Shown here: one piece after another, positions 34,472-42,783 of the stretch
Position numbering within the stretch: the stretch's first letter is position 1
Layout of the letters: every line of letters begins with the position of its first letter
Source: Arthrobacter sp. 9V
Lineage (GTDB): Bacteria > Actinomycetota > Actinomycetes > Actinomycetales > Micrococcaceae
NCBI RefSeq assembly: GCF_902506065.1
Contig: NZ_LR732912.1
Location: 1,038,387-1,102,386, forward strand
Direction of reading: 5' to 3'
Length of the DNA stretch: 64,000 bases
The notes under the pieces: model-generated
Database searches by the model: none
Seen by the model: only the letters and a program-made list of their open reading frames with translations
Told to the model about the DNA's origin: nothing
Program-made: the position numbers and the translations under genes

Positions 34472-36118
34472 TTGAAAGCTTTGGAAATTGACGACGACGG
34501 CGTCGTCACCTTATTGAGCGATGTCCTTGAAGACCTTGGCGTGGACAACGCGCGGTTGCTGGTGGCCCCGGCCGAGGACAACAGGAACGTTCGCGAAACA
34601 GTGATTGTTGACGCTGAAGACGAGGATGCCATCCGTTCCGGCGCCTTGGTTATGCTGATCGGCGTCCGGGGGCGCGCGGCGCTGCCTGCCTTGCGCCGGA
34701 TCATTGCCCACCGCCCCGCAGCTGTAGCAGTGAAGGGCAACGAACGGGAGTTGGAAGCCGCCGCGGAGTTGCTGCAACCTACGGGCATAGGACTGGTAGC
34801 GGTGGCGCCCGGCCTGCGGTGGGACAAATTTGAGGGCATCGCGTTGGACCGTGTCCATGAAAACCGTGTCCGCGAGAATGACGGCCGTTTCAGCGATGTG
34901 CCGGGGGACAGCCCCACGGCAGTGCATCGGGATCTTTTCGCGATCGCGCAAACTACTGCCACCCTTACCAACGGCCACGTGGTGATTGAAGATCCGGGGA
35001 ACAAAGTTCTTGCCTATTCGCCGGCCTCCAATGATGTTGACGAGCTCCGCCGTTTGTCCATCCTGGCGCGGCGAGGGCCTGAAAAATACCAAAAGCTCCT
35101 CAAGGAATCAGGGGTTTACAAGCACTTGCAGGCCACTGAAGCGCCTGTTCACGTGGAAGCCAACCCGGATGCCGGGCTCCGCGAGCGCGTGGCGATCGGC
35201 ATTCATGCCGGCAGCCGCGTGATGGGGTACATCTGGCTGCAGGAAGGCGCTGAACCTTTGGCCGCGAACACGGACCGCATCATGGTGGGAGCGGCCCGCC
35301 ACGCGGCGATCGAGTTGGTCCGGCACCGCAATGAGCAGTCCCAATCCATGCGCGAAGACCGGGTGTCCAGCCTCCTGAGCGGCACGGCCCAAGTGCATTC
35401 GCAGGCCCAGTCGGCAGGCATTGATCCGTCCAAACCCGCTGCCCTGGTCCTGATCTCCGCTGGTGGCTTGAGCCAGAGCGCCGCGGGACTTCAACTCCGC
35501 AGGGGCGAGCTTTCCAAAGTTGCATCGATCCACGCAGCGGCGTATCGGCCGGGCGCCGTGGTGGGCGCACTCGGCATGGAGACGGCCATTATCCTGCCCG
35601 ATCTGGACCCGCTCAAGTCCCTCCCTGCCATTAACAGGCTGGTCAACACCATTGTTCGTGACGCCACCACCCACCTTCATTTTCAAGTGCAGGCAGCCGT
35701 CGGGCCCATCGTTCCGCGCTTGGATGCGTTGCATGCCACCCTTGATCACGTCCGCAGCGTCCTCAAAGTCATGGAAGCAACGCCAACAGTGCGCGTGGCC
35801 TCCTACAGTGACGTTGAAACAACAGTGCTGACCAAGGAACTGCTGGAGCTGCTCGAATCAAGGACCACCCTAAGGCATGCAGGAATCGCCCGGCTGTGCA
35901 CCCGCTACCCGGAATTCGCGCTGACACTCCTTACCTACCTGGAGTTCTTTGGCGATGTAAACCGCTGCGCCGAAGAACTGGCTGTCCACCGCAACACAGT
36001 CCACTACAGGCTTCGCCGTGCCTGCGAAGTGGCGGGCCTGGACCTCCACTCCGCCGACGAACGGCTGCTTGCCCACCTCCAGATCCGGCTCTGGACCTAC
36101 GCAGGGACCAAGGGCTAG
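34472..36118 (+). CDS. PucR-family transcriptional regulator
   Basis: A 548-aa regulator. The N-terminal sensing part (residues 1-300) contains a PucR-type ligand region and a GGDEF-like linker; the C-terminus has LTYLEFFGDVNRCAEELAVHRNTVHYRLRRACEVAG, the PucR/CdaR helix-turn-helix. TTG 34472 is the start, 10 nt after a strong purine-rich binding site; no ATG fits better. It is divergent from the permease-decarboxylase operon and 4 bp ahead of glutaminase, so it probably controls both in response to nitrogen or amino-acid supply (inference). Confidence 0.88.
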   Translation: MKALEIDDDGVVTLLSDVLEDLGVDNARLLVAPAEDNRNVRETVIVDAEDEDAIRSGALVMLIGVRGRAALPALRRIIAHRPAAVAVKGNERELEAAAELLQPTGIGLVAVAPGLRWDKFEGIALDRVHENRVRENDGRFSDVPGDSPTAVHRDLFAIAQTTATLTNGHVVIEDPGNKVLAYSPASNDVDELRRLSILARRGPEKYQKLLKESGVYKHLQATEAPVHVEANPDAGLRERVAIGIHAGSRVMGYIWLQEGAEPLAANTDRIMVGAARHAAIELVRHRNEQSQSMREDRVSSLLSGTAQVHSQAQSAGIDPSKPAALVLISAGGLSQSAAGLQLRRGELSKVASIHAAAYRPGAVVGALGMETAIILPDLDPLKSLPAINRLVNTIVRDATTHLHFQVQAAVGPIVPRLDALHATLDHVRSVLKVMEATPTVRVASYSDVETTVLTKELLELLESRTTLRHAGIARLCTRYPEFALTLLTYLEFFGDVNRCAEELAVHRNTVHYRLRRACEVAGLDLHSADERLLAHLQIRLWTYAGTKG

Positions 36119-36122
36119 GACC

Positions 36123-37034
36123 GTGGACATCCAAAATCTCCTCGACGACATCGTCGGGGCCGTGCAGCCGCATGTCGGCCAAGGCAACGTGGCTGACTAC
36201 ATTCCGCAGCTCGGAGCCGTTGACCCCCAACAGTTCGGTATCTCGGTGGCGACCCGGGAGGGGGAAGTCTATTCAGCCGGCGACGCCCATGTGGACTTCT
36301 CCATCCAAAGCATCTCCAAAGTCTTCGCGCTCGCCCTGGTGCTGGCCTTCGACGGCGACGGAATCTGGAAGCGCGTCTTCCGGGAACCCTCCGGCAACCC
36401 CTTCAATTCCCTGATCCAGCTCGAAAGTGAGGAAGGAATCCCCAGGAACCCCTTCATCAACGCCGGTGCGATCGTGGTGACGGACAGGCTGCTCAGCATT
36501 ACAGGAAACGCCGCACACGCCGTGAGGGATCTGATGCGGCAGGAAACCACCAAGGAAAGCATCGATACCGATCACCACGTGGCCGGCTCGGAACTGGCCA
36601 ACAGTCACCGCAATGCCTCGCTGGCGCATTTCCTGGCGAGCTGCGGCAACCTGGAAAACCCGGTGGAGGAAGTACTGAATTCCTACGCGGAACAGTGCGC
36701 GCTGGCCATGACCTGCGAAGACCTGGCGCTCGCAACCCGTTTCCTGGCCGCCAACGGTTTGGGGACCGATGGGACCCTGCTGCTTTCACCGGCGCAGACC
36801 AAGAGGATCAATGCCGTGATGCTCACCTGTGGAACGTACGATGCTGCGGGCGAGTTCGCCTACCGCGTTGGTCTTCCCGGGAAGAGTGGAGTGGGCGGAG
36901 GGATCGTGGCCGTTGTACCCAACAAGTGCTCCATCAGTGTGTGGAGCCCTGGCCTGGGACGGTCCGGAAATTCCGTGGCGGGGGTGGCCGCGCTGGACGA
37001 ATTCACTACCCGTACTGGCTGGTCCGTTTTTTAG
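36123..37034 (+). CDS. glsA: Glutaminase
   Basis: A 303-aa glutaminase of the serine beta-lactamase-like fold, hydrolysing glutamine to glutamate and ammonia. The catalytic motif SISKVF (S-x-x-K near residue 60) is intact, as are NPFINAGAIVV, ETTKESIDTDHHVAGSELA-type segments, CALAMTCEDLALATRFLAANG, and KSGVGGGIVAVVP. Length is typical. GTG 36123 starts 4 bases after the PucR stop, so the two are co-transcribed. Its product glutamate may feed the GABA and polyamine genes around it. Confidence 0.93.
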   Translation: MDIQNLLDDIVGAVQPHVGQGNVADYIPQLGAVDPQQFGISVATREGEVYSAGDAHVDFSIQSISKVFALALVLAFDGDGIWKRVFREPSGNPFNSLIQLESEEGIPRNPFINAGAIVVTDRLLSITGNAAHAVRDLMRQETTKESIDTDHHVAGSELANSHRNASLAHFLASCGNLENPVEEVLNSYAEQCALAMTCEDLALATRFLAANGLGTDGTLLLSPAQTKRINAVMLTCGTYDAAGEFAYRVGLPGKSGVGGGIVAVVPNKCSISVWSPGLGRSGNSVAGVAALDEFTTRTGWSVF

Positions 37035-37049
37035 GCGCATGATTGAGGG

Positions 37050-37790
37050 ATGACAGGTACCCAACCCACCGCCGTCGAGTTCCTTTCGCGGCTCCATGCG
37101 AGGCAATCCGACGTGGAGCAGGTGAAGTACCAGCGGTACTTCAAGACCGGCAAGGGTGACTATGCCGAGGGAGATCTCTTTCTGGGCGTCCGCATGGGCG
37201 AGGTTTTCACGCTCGGCAAGGAGTTCGCGGCCATGCCTCCGGAGGAGATTGAGCAACTCCTGGAGGAGGATATTCACGAGGCCCGGGCGGGGGCTGTGAA
37301 GATCATGGCCTTGCAGGCGCAGAAAAAGAAGACCACCGAAGATCGGCGCAGGGAACTGTACGAGCTGTATCTGCGCAGGCATGACCGCATTAACAACTGG
37401 GACCTGGTGGACTTGGGCGCAGGGCGGGTAGTGGGGGGTTGGCTCATGGATAAGCCACGCGATCCACTGTATGAGCTGGCTCGTTCGGAGAACATGTGGG
37501 AGCGGCGGACGGCGATTGTTGCAACGTCCGCGTTCATCCGTGAAGGCCAGCTGGATGACACCTTCGCGATCGCCGAAATCCTTCTTGGAGACACGGAAGA
37601 CCTCATCCACAAAGCAGTGGGCGGTTGGGTCCGCGATGCCGGGCGGAGCAGCCGTGAACGTCTGCTGGCGTTCCTCGACGAACACGCGGCCACCATGCCC
37701 CGGACGGCGCTTCGTTACGCGATCGAGCATCTGGGCAAGGAGCAGCGGGCCTATTACTTACGGCTCAAGGACACAGTTTCCCCGAACTAA
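37050..37790 (+). CDS. DNA alkylation repair protein (AlkD-like)
   Basis: A 246-aa all-helical HEAT-like repeat protein matching the AlkD family: QRYFKTGKGDYAEGDLFLGVRMGE near the start, EDIHEARAGAVKIM, RINNWDLVDLGAGRVVGGWL, MWERRTAIVAT, EDLIHKAVGGWVRDAGR and MPRTALRYAIEHL. AlkD is a DNA glycosylase removing 3- and 7-alkylpurines. The order and spacing of the motifs are complete. It follows glutaminase by 15 bp on the same strand but is functionally unrelated. Confidence 0.9.
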   Translation: MTGTQPTAVEFLSRLHARQSDVEQVKYQRYFKTGKGDYAEGDLFLGVRMGEVFTLGKEFAAMPPEEIEQLLEEDIHEARAGAVKIMALQAQKKKTTEDRRRELYELYLRRHDRINNWDLVDLGAGRVVGGWLMDKPRDPLYELARSENMWERRTAIVATSAFIREGQLDDTFAIAEILLGDTEDLIHKAVGGWVRDAGRSSRERLLAFLDEHAATMPRTALRYAIEHLGKEQRAYYLRLKDTVSPN

Positions 37791-37833
37791 GGCGGGAACT
37801 ATGTGACGTTGGATTACCCAGCGTTACCGGGTG

Positions 37834-37881
37834 TTTCCGAGCCTTTGAAGCATGTTACGACGCCGCCCTACAGTTTTTTTC
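37834..37881 (+). promoter_or_regulatory. Promoter of cysG (leaderless)
   Basis: TTTCCG at 37834, TTGAAG (-35) at 37845-37850, an 18-bp spacer, TACAGT (-10) at 37869-37874, then 7 nt to the ATG at 37882. Same layout as the promoters at 17586 and 23622. Confidence 0.65.
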
Positions 37882-39159
37882 ATGGCAATACAGGACATTT
37901 ACCCCACCGCGCTGCGGCTGCTCGGCCGCCCGGTGCTGGTGGTTGGCGGCGGGCCCGTTGCGCAGCGCCGCGCCAAGGGGCTGCTCGACGCCGGTGCGAA
38001 AGTCACCGTGGTCGCTCCCGTTGCCACCGAAACACTTCGCGGACTCGCCGCCTCCGGCCTCCTCACCTGGGCGCAGCGCGAGTACTGCACATCAGACCTC
38101 GACGGCGTCTGGTTCGTTCAGACCGCCACCGGCGCAGCCGCTGTGGACACCCAAGTAGCGGCCGACGCCGAAGCGCAGCGCATCTGGTGCGTCAACGCTT
38201 CGGACCACGAAGCCTCCGCCGCGTGGACACCGGCCGTTGCCGTGGTGGACGACGTCAAGATCGCCATCAACGCCGGGGGAGACCCGCGCCGCGCCATGGC
38301 ACTTCGGAACGCAGTGGCCACCGCATTGGAAACCGGGGACCTGCCGCTCCGTCGGCACCGCAAACCGGGAACCGACGGCAAGACGCCCGTTGGTTCGGTT
38401 GCTTTGGTGGGGGGCGGTCCCGGCGACTCGGGCCTCATCACAGTCCGCGGCCGGCGCCTCCTGGGCCAGGCCGACGTCGTTGTTACGGACCGTCTTGGCC
38501 CGCGTGAGCTGCTCAAGGAACTCGCGCCGGATGTCCGCGTGATCGAGGTTGGCAAGACGCCCGGCCACCACCCTGTGCCGCAGTTGGAGATCAACAGGAT
38601 CCTTGTGGACGAAGCCCTCAAGGGCAACCGTGTGGTCCGACTCAAAGGCGGCGACCCCTACGTGCTGGGCCGCGGCGGCGAGGAAGCAGAGTTCTGCCGC
38701 CAGAACGGCGTCGAGGTTGAAGTGGTGTCCGGCGTGACGTCCGCGATTTCCGTGCCGGCTGCCGCAGGAATCCCCGTGACGCACCGCGGGCTGGCCAAGG
38801 GCTTCAGCGTGGTGACCGGCCATGAAGAGCTGTCCGAGGTCCCCGCGCGTCCGGATCACACTGTGGTGTTGCTCATGGGAGTGGGCCAATTGCGCGATTC
38901 CGCGGCTGAGCTTGCCGCCTCGGGTCTGCCTTTGGACACACCAGTAGGTATCGTAGAGAGCGGGTATTTGCCGGACCAGCGCGTCACCATCGGCACTCTG
39001 GGAACCATCGCGGACCAGGCGGAAGCCGTCGGCGTGGCCAACCCGGCGGTCATCGTGATCGGCGATGTTGTCCGTGTCAGCCCCTTTGCACCGCAGCATT
39101 TCAAGACCGCTGACTACAGCACCATCACCCCAAATCGTCCCCGCGTCCGCAGTAACTGA
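37882..39159 (+). CDS. cysG: Siroheme synthase / uroporphyrinogen-III C-methyltransferase
   Basis: A 425-aa two-domain protein. The N-terminal half (residues 1-150) is a precorrin-2 dehydrogenase-type Rossmann domain (RLLGRPVLVVGGGPVAQRRAKGLLDAG). The C-terminal half (from about residue 165) is a SUMT methyltransferase: VALVGGGPGDSGLITVRGRRLL, VIEVGKTPGHHPVPQLEIN, RLKGGDPYVLGRGGEEAEF, VSGVTSAISVPAAAGIPVTHRGLA. It converts uroporphyrinogen III to sirohydrochlorin; the chelatase at 13.1 kb can finish siroheme. ATG 37882 (MAIQDIYPTAL) is supported by a -10 just upstream. The following FprA-like gene starts 20 bp later. Confidence 0.92.
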   Translation: MAIQDIYPTALRLLGRPVLVVGGGPVAQRRAKGLLDAGAKVTVVAPVATETLRGLAASGLLTWAQREYCTSDLDGVWFVQTATGAAAVDTQVAADAEAQRIWCVNASDHEASAAWTPAVAVVDDVKIAINAGGDPRRAMALRNAVATALETGDLPLRRHRKPGTDGKTPVGSVALVGGGPGDSGLITVRGRRLLGQADVVVTDRLGPRELLKELAPDVRVIEVGKTPGHHPVPQLEINRILVDEALKGNRVVRLKGGDPYVLGRGGEEAEFCRQNGVEVEVVSGVTSAISVPAAAGIPVTHRGLAKGFSVVTGHEELSEVPARPDHTVVLLMGVGQLRDSAAELAASGLPLDTPVGIVESGYLPDQRVTIGTLGTIADQAEAVGVANPAVIVIGDVVRVSPFAPQHFKTADYSTITPNRPRVRSN

Positions 39160-39179
39160 GAAGAAGAAGGAACACAGCC

Positions 39180-40646
39180 GTGTCAATTAGCACCCCCGTA
39201 GGTTCTGCGGACCGTCCGCTTCGCGTCGCCGTCATCGGCTCCGGCCCTGCCGGCGTGTATGCAGCGGACATCCTGACCAAGAGCGAAGCCGTCAAGAGCG
39301 GCGAACTCACCGTCAGCATCGACCTCTTTGACCGCTACCCCGCACCCTACGGCCTGATCCGCTACGGCGTGGCACCGGACCACCCCCGCATCAAGGGAAT
39401 CGTCAACGCCCTTCACAAGGTGCTGGACCGCGGCGACATCCGCTTCTTCGGCAACGTGGACTACGGCACGGACATCTCAATCGAGGACCTCCGCAAGCAC
39501 TACGACGCCATCATCTTCGCCACGGGTGCCATCAAGGACGCGGACCTGAATATCCCGGGCATTGAACTTGAGGGCTCCTTCGGCGGCGCCGACTTCGTTT
39601 CCTGGTTCGACGGACACCCGGACGTTCCGCGTGAGTGGCCGCTTGAGGCCAAGGAAATCGCAGTCCTCGGCAACGGAAACGTGGCCCTGGACGTGGCCCG
39701 CGTCCTGTCCAAGCACGCCGATGACCTCCTGGTCACCGAAATCCCGGACAACGTTTACGCAGGCCTGAAGAGCTCACCGGTCACCGACGTGCACGTCTTT
39801 GGTCGCCGCGGCCCTGCCCAGGTGAAGTTCACCCCGCTGGAACTCCGTGAACTCTCGCACTCCAAGGACGTGGACATCATCCTCTACGCCGAGGACTTCG
39901 AATTCGATGAAGAGTCCGACCGCCAGGTTCAGACCAACAACCAGATCAAGACCATGGTTGGCACCCTCACCAACTGGATCGCCGAGCAGCCCGAGGACCT
40001 CTCCGAGCTCAAGGCTTCCCGGCGACTGCACCTGCACTTCCTGCACAGCCCGGTGGAGATCGTGGACTCCGCCGAAACTCCGGGCAAGGTTGCGGGCATC
40101 AAGTTCGAGCGCACCGAACTGGACGGCACGGGCAACGCCCGCGGCACCGGCGAGTTCATCGACTACCCGGTCCAGGCCGTGTACCGCGCTATCGGCTACT
40201 TCGGTTCGGCCCTGCCCGACGTCGAGTTTGACCACAAGAAGGGCGTAGTCACCAACGACGGCGGTCGCGTCCTGGATGCCGACGGCCAGCACGTGCCGGG
40301 CCTCTACGCAACGGGCTGGATCAAGCGCGGTCCGGTAGGCCTGATCGGGCACACCAAGGGCGATGCCCTCGAAACCGTCACGTACTTGCTGGAGGACCGC
40401 GAAAACCTGCCGGTCGCAGAGGTTCCCGCGGCAGATGCCGTCGTGGATCTTCTCGATTCCCGTGGTGTGAAGTTCACCAGCTGGGAAGGCTGGCTGGCAC
40501 TGGATGCACACGAGCTCGCTCTCGGCGCAGCAGCAACCGAGGCAGGCACCTCCCACGGTGTGGAGGTCAAGCGTGAGCGCATCAAGGTGGTGCCGCGCGA
40601 GGACATGGTCAACATCTCCCGCGATGGCGTAGCCGCACAGGTCTAA
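39180..40646 (+). CDS. fprA: Ferredoxin/adrenodoxin-type NADP+ reductase (FprA), copy 1
   Basis: A 488-aa FAD/NADPH flavoprotein like mycobacterial FprA and adrenodoxin reductase: VAVIGSGPAGVYAADIL (FAD), FDRYPAPYGLIRYGVAPDHPRIKGI, VLGNGNVALDVARVL (NADPH), VHVFGRRGPAQVKFT, and the C-terminal GWIKRGPVGLIGHTKGDALETV. It passes electrons from NADPH to ferredoxin, which can feed the sulfite reductase. GTG 39180 follows AGAAGAAGG. It is probably co-transcribed with cysG. A close paralogue lies at 49913. Confidence 0.93.
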   Translation: MSISTPVGSADRPLRVAVIGSGPAGVYAADILTKSEAVKSGELTVSIDLFDRYPAPYGLIRYGVAPDHPRIKGIVNALHKVLDRGDIRFFGNVDYGTDISIEDLRKHYDAIIFATGAIKDADLNIPGIELEGSFGGADFVSWFDGHPDVPREWPLEAKEIAVLGNGNVALDVARVLSKHADDLLVTEIPDNVYAGLKSSPVTDVHVFGRRGPAQVKFTPLELRELSHSKDVDIILYAEDFEFDEESDRQVQTNNQIKTMVGTLTNWIAEQPEDLSELKASRRLHLHFLHSPVEIVDSAETPGKVAGIKFERTELDGTGNARGTGEFIDYPVQAVYRAIGYFGSALPDVEFDHKKGVVTNDGGRVLDADGQHVPGLYATGWIKRGPVGLIGHTKGDALETVTYLLEDRENLPVAEVPAADAVVDLLDSRGVKFTSWEGWLALDAHELALGAAATEAGTSHGVEVKRERIKVVPREDMVNISRDGVAAQV

Positions 40647-40649
40647 CAA

Positions 40650-40716
40650 CAACGCGGGGTCACTTATGCACCTTTCCGGGCACCCGGAAGGTGCATAAGT
40701 GACCCCGCGTTGCTTT
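40650..40716. terminator. Very long near-perfect hairpin between fprA and the persulfide dioxygenase gene
   Basis: Bases 40650-40680 pair with 40683-40712 over 30 bp with a single bulged T and a 2-nt loop. T-rich bases follow. It can terminate transcription of fprA; it ends only 14 bp before the next start. Confidence 0.8.
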
Positions 40717-40726
40717 AACCTGAAGC

Positions 40727-42091
40727 ATGGACGTCGTTGTCATGGAAACTCCCCCGTTGGGCGATCGCAGCTACTTGGTGCACGACGGCTCTGTGGCCTT
40801 GGTGATCGACCCCCAACGGGACATCGACCGGGTGGAAGCCGCTGCCCGGGATGCCGGCGTCCGGATCACCCACGTAGCCGAAACGCACCTGCACAACGAC
40901 TACGTCACCGGCGGTTTGATCCTGGCGGAGAAGCACGGCGCTGAGTATTGGGTGAACGCCTCTGACGAAGTCTCCTTCACCCGTGTCCCGGTGTCAGACG
41001 GCCAGGTTCTTCGCGTTGGCCGGCTTGCTGTCACTGTGGTGGCCACGCCGGGCCACACGCACACGCACCTTTCGTACGTGGTGCGGGATGAAGCGCACGA
41101 CGACGGCGCTGAGGCCGTGTTTTCCGGTGGCAGCTTGCTCTACGGTTCAGTGGGGCGGACGGACCTGGTCTCGCCACATGACACCGCCCGGCTGGCCCAT
41201 GATCAGTACTCCTCAGTCCGGCGCTTGGTGGATTCGGCGGCGCCGTATGCTGCCCTTTACCCCACCCACGGCTTTGGATCGTTCTGTTCCATCGGCCCGG
41301 CGAGTCATCAGGACGCCTCCACCCTTGGCGAGCAAGTGAGCTCAAATCATGCGCTGACGGATTCCAATGAGGACCACTTCGTTTCAGAGTTGCTGGCGAA
41401 CCTCACGGCTTATCCCGCGTACTACGCCCACATGAGCCCACTCAATGCGGCGGGTGTGGGTCCGGCGAACCTGGACGTGCCCGACTCTGTTGTTCCGGAG
41501 GAACTGGGCCGGCGGCTGAGCGCAGGGGAGTGGGTGGTGGACCTCCGGAATCGGGTAGCTTTCGCTGACGCTCATCTTCAAGGCAGCGTGAGCTTCGAGT
41601 ACGGCCGCGGGGAGAATTTCACCAGCTACCTTGGCTGGGTGATCCCGTGGAACCAGCCGCTCACGCTGTTGGGGCAACGCGAGGAGGTTGAGAAGGCGAT
41701 CCGTGATCTGGCGAGGATCGGCATCGATAACCCGGATGCCGCCGTCGGGCCTGATCCTGGTCAGTGGTCACCGGAGTCTCCGAGGACGAGCTATCCGCAC
41801 GGGGACTGGAGCTTCTTGCTGGCGGAGCGGAAGTCGGGGGAGGTGGTGCTGGACGTTCGCCGTCCGGACGAATTCGCGGCTTCGCACGTAGCGGGCGCGC
41901 TCAACGTTCCTGTCTACGAGCTCCCCGGCAGAATCACCAAACTGCCGGACGCCAGGTTATGGGTGCACTGTGCCACGGGATACCGCGCGAGCGTTGCGGC
42001 TAGCCTCTTGGACCGGGCCGGGCGCGATGTTGTGCTGATCAATGCGAGGTTCAAGGACGCAACTGGGGCCGGGATCGAAATGGCGCCGTAA
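40727..42091 (+). CDS. Persulfide dioxygenase-like metallo-beta-lactamase fused to two rhodanese domains
   Basis: A 454-aa fusion. Residues 1-230 are a metallo-beta-lactamase fold of the ETHE1 type with ETHLHNDYVTGG (near residue 53), TPGHTHTHLSYV and a GSLLYGSVGRTDL stretch. Residues 255-340 form a rhodanese domain lacking a cysteine in its active loop, and residues 365-454 a second one with the catalytic loop VHCATGYRAS. Such fusions oxidise or transfer persulfide sulfur. A TAACCT hexamer 5 nt before the ATG suggests a leaderless start. The position after cysG-fprA agrees with sulfur metabolism. Confidence 0.87.
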   Translation: MDVVVMETPPLGDRSYLVHDGSVALVIDPQRDIDRVEAAARDAGVRITHVAETHLHNDYVTGGLILAEKHGAEYWVNASDEVSFTRVPVSDGQVLRVGRLAVTVVATPGHTHTHLSYVVRDEAHDDGAEAVFSGGSLLYGSVGRTDLVSPHDTARLAHDQYSSVRRLVDSAAPYAALYPTHGFGSFCSIGPASHQDASTLGEQVSSNHALTDSNEDHFVSELLANLTAYPAYYAHMSPLNAAGVGPANLDVPDSVVPEELGRRLSAGEWVVDLRNRVAFADAHLQGSVSFEYGRGENFTSYLGWVIPWNQPLTLLGQREEVEKAIRDLARIGIDNPDAAVGPDPGQWSPESPRTSYPHGDWSFLLAERKSGEVVLDVRRPDEFAASHVAGALNVPVYELPGRITKLPDARLWVHCATGYRASVAASLLDRAGRDVVLINARFKDATGAGIEMAP

Positions 42092-42102
42092 CACCAGCAG
42101 GG

Positions 42103-42783
42103 CTAACGCGGCGACTGGTCCGAGCAGTAATCCAGGTTCCGGTACACGCTCTGAACTGCGGCATCGGGATCGTGGGCTTCCAAGGCATCCACTAGTTCGT
42201 CATGGCCTTCGCGGGGAATCCCGTTGAAGCCACCTTTGCGTTGCTGCCGAAGGAGGTCGTTGTGGAACACGCCGCCAAAGGACACATACAACTGATGCAG
42301 CAAAGGGTTCCCTGATGCCAGGGCCACGCGCTCGTGGAATTCCCAGTCTGAGCTGGCCCATGTGGGGTAGTCCCCGGCCTGCCAGGCGTCGTGGCGGAGT
42401 GCCAGGAGTCGGCGCATTTCGTCCAGATCCTCCATGGTGGCGTGCTTCGTGGCCAGACGGGCGGCCTGGGTGTCCAGGCCGAGGCGAACCTCAACAATGT
42501 GTTCCTGGGTGTGTTCCAGGTACATCCGCTGGGCGGCGCCGGACATTTCGCTGTTGGCCCGCACATAGGTGCCGTCCCCGCGACGGACCTCCAACATGCC
42601 CGAGTGTGCCAAGGCTTTGATGGCCTCGCGCAGGGTTCCCCGCGAAACACCCAAAGTGGACATGAGCTCAGGCTCGGCAGGAATGCGCTCCTGAAGCGGC
42701 CACTCACCGGACTTGATCATGTCCCGCAGCTTGGCGGTGATCTCCTCGGCAAGGGCCGGGCGATGCGAAGGGGTCAGGGTCAT
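42103..42783 (-). CDS. GntR-family (FadR/FCD) transcriptional regulator
   Basis: A 226-aa repressor-type protein: the N-terminal winged helix has ERIPAEPELMSTLGVSRGTLREAIKALAHSGMLEVRRGDGTYV, and the C-terminal FCD domain shows EVRLGLDTQAARLA with histidines (EFHERVALASGN, GHDELVDAL) that usually bind a metal. Its ATG overlaps the transporter stop (ATGA), so it is the second gene of a two-gene operon and probably autoregulates through the palindrome at 44106. The effector is unknown. Confidence 0.9.
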   Translation of the reverse strand: MTLTPSHRPALAEEITAKLRDMIKSGEWPLQERIPAEPELMSTLGVSRGTLREAIKALAHSGMLEVRRGDGTYVRANSEMSGAAQRMYLEHTQEHIVEVRLGLDTQAARLATKHATMEDLDEMRRLLALRHDAWQAGDYPTWASSDWEFHERVALASGNPLLHQLYVSFGGVFHNDLLRQQRKGGFNGIPREGHDELVDALEAHDPDAAVQSVYRNLDYCSDQSPR

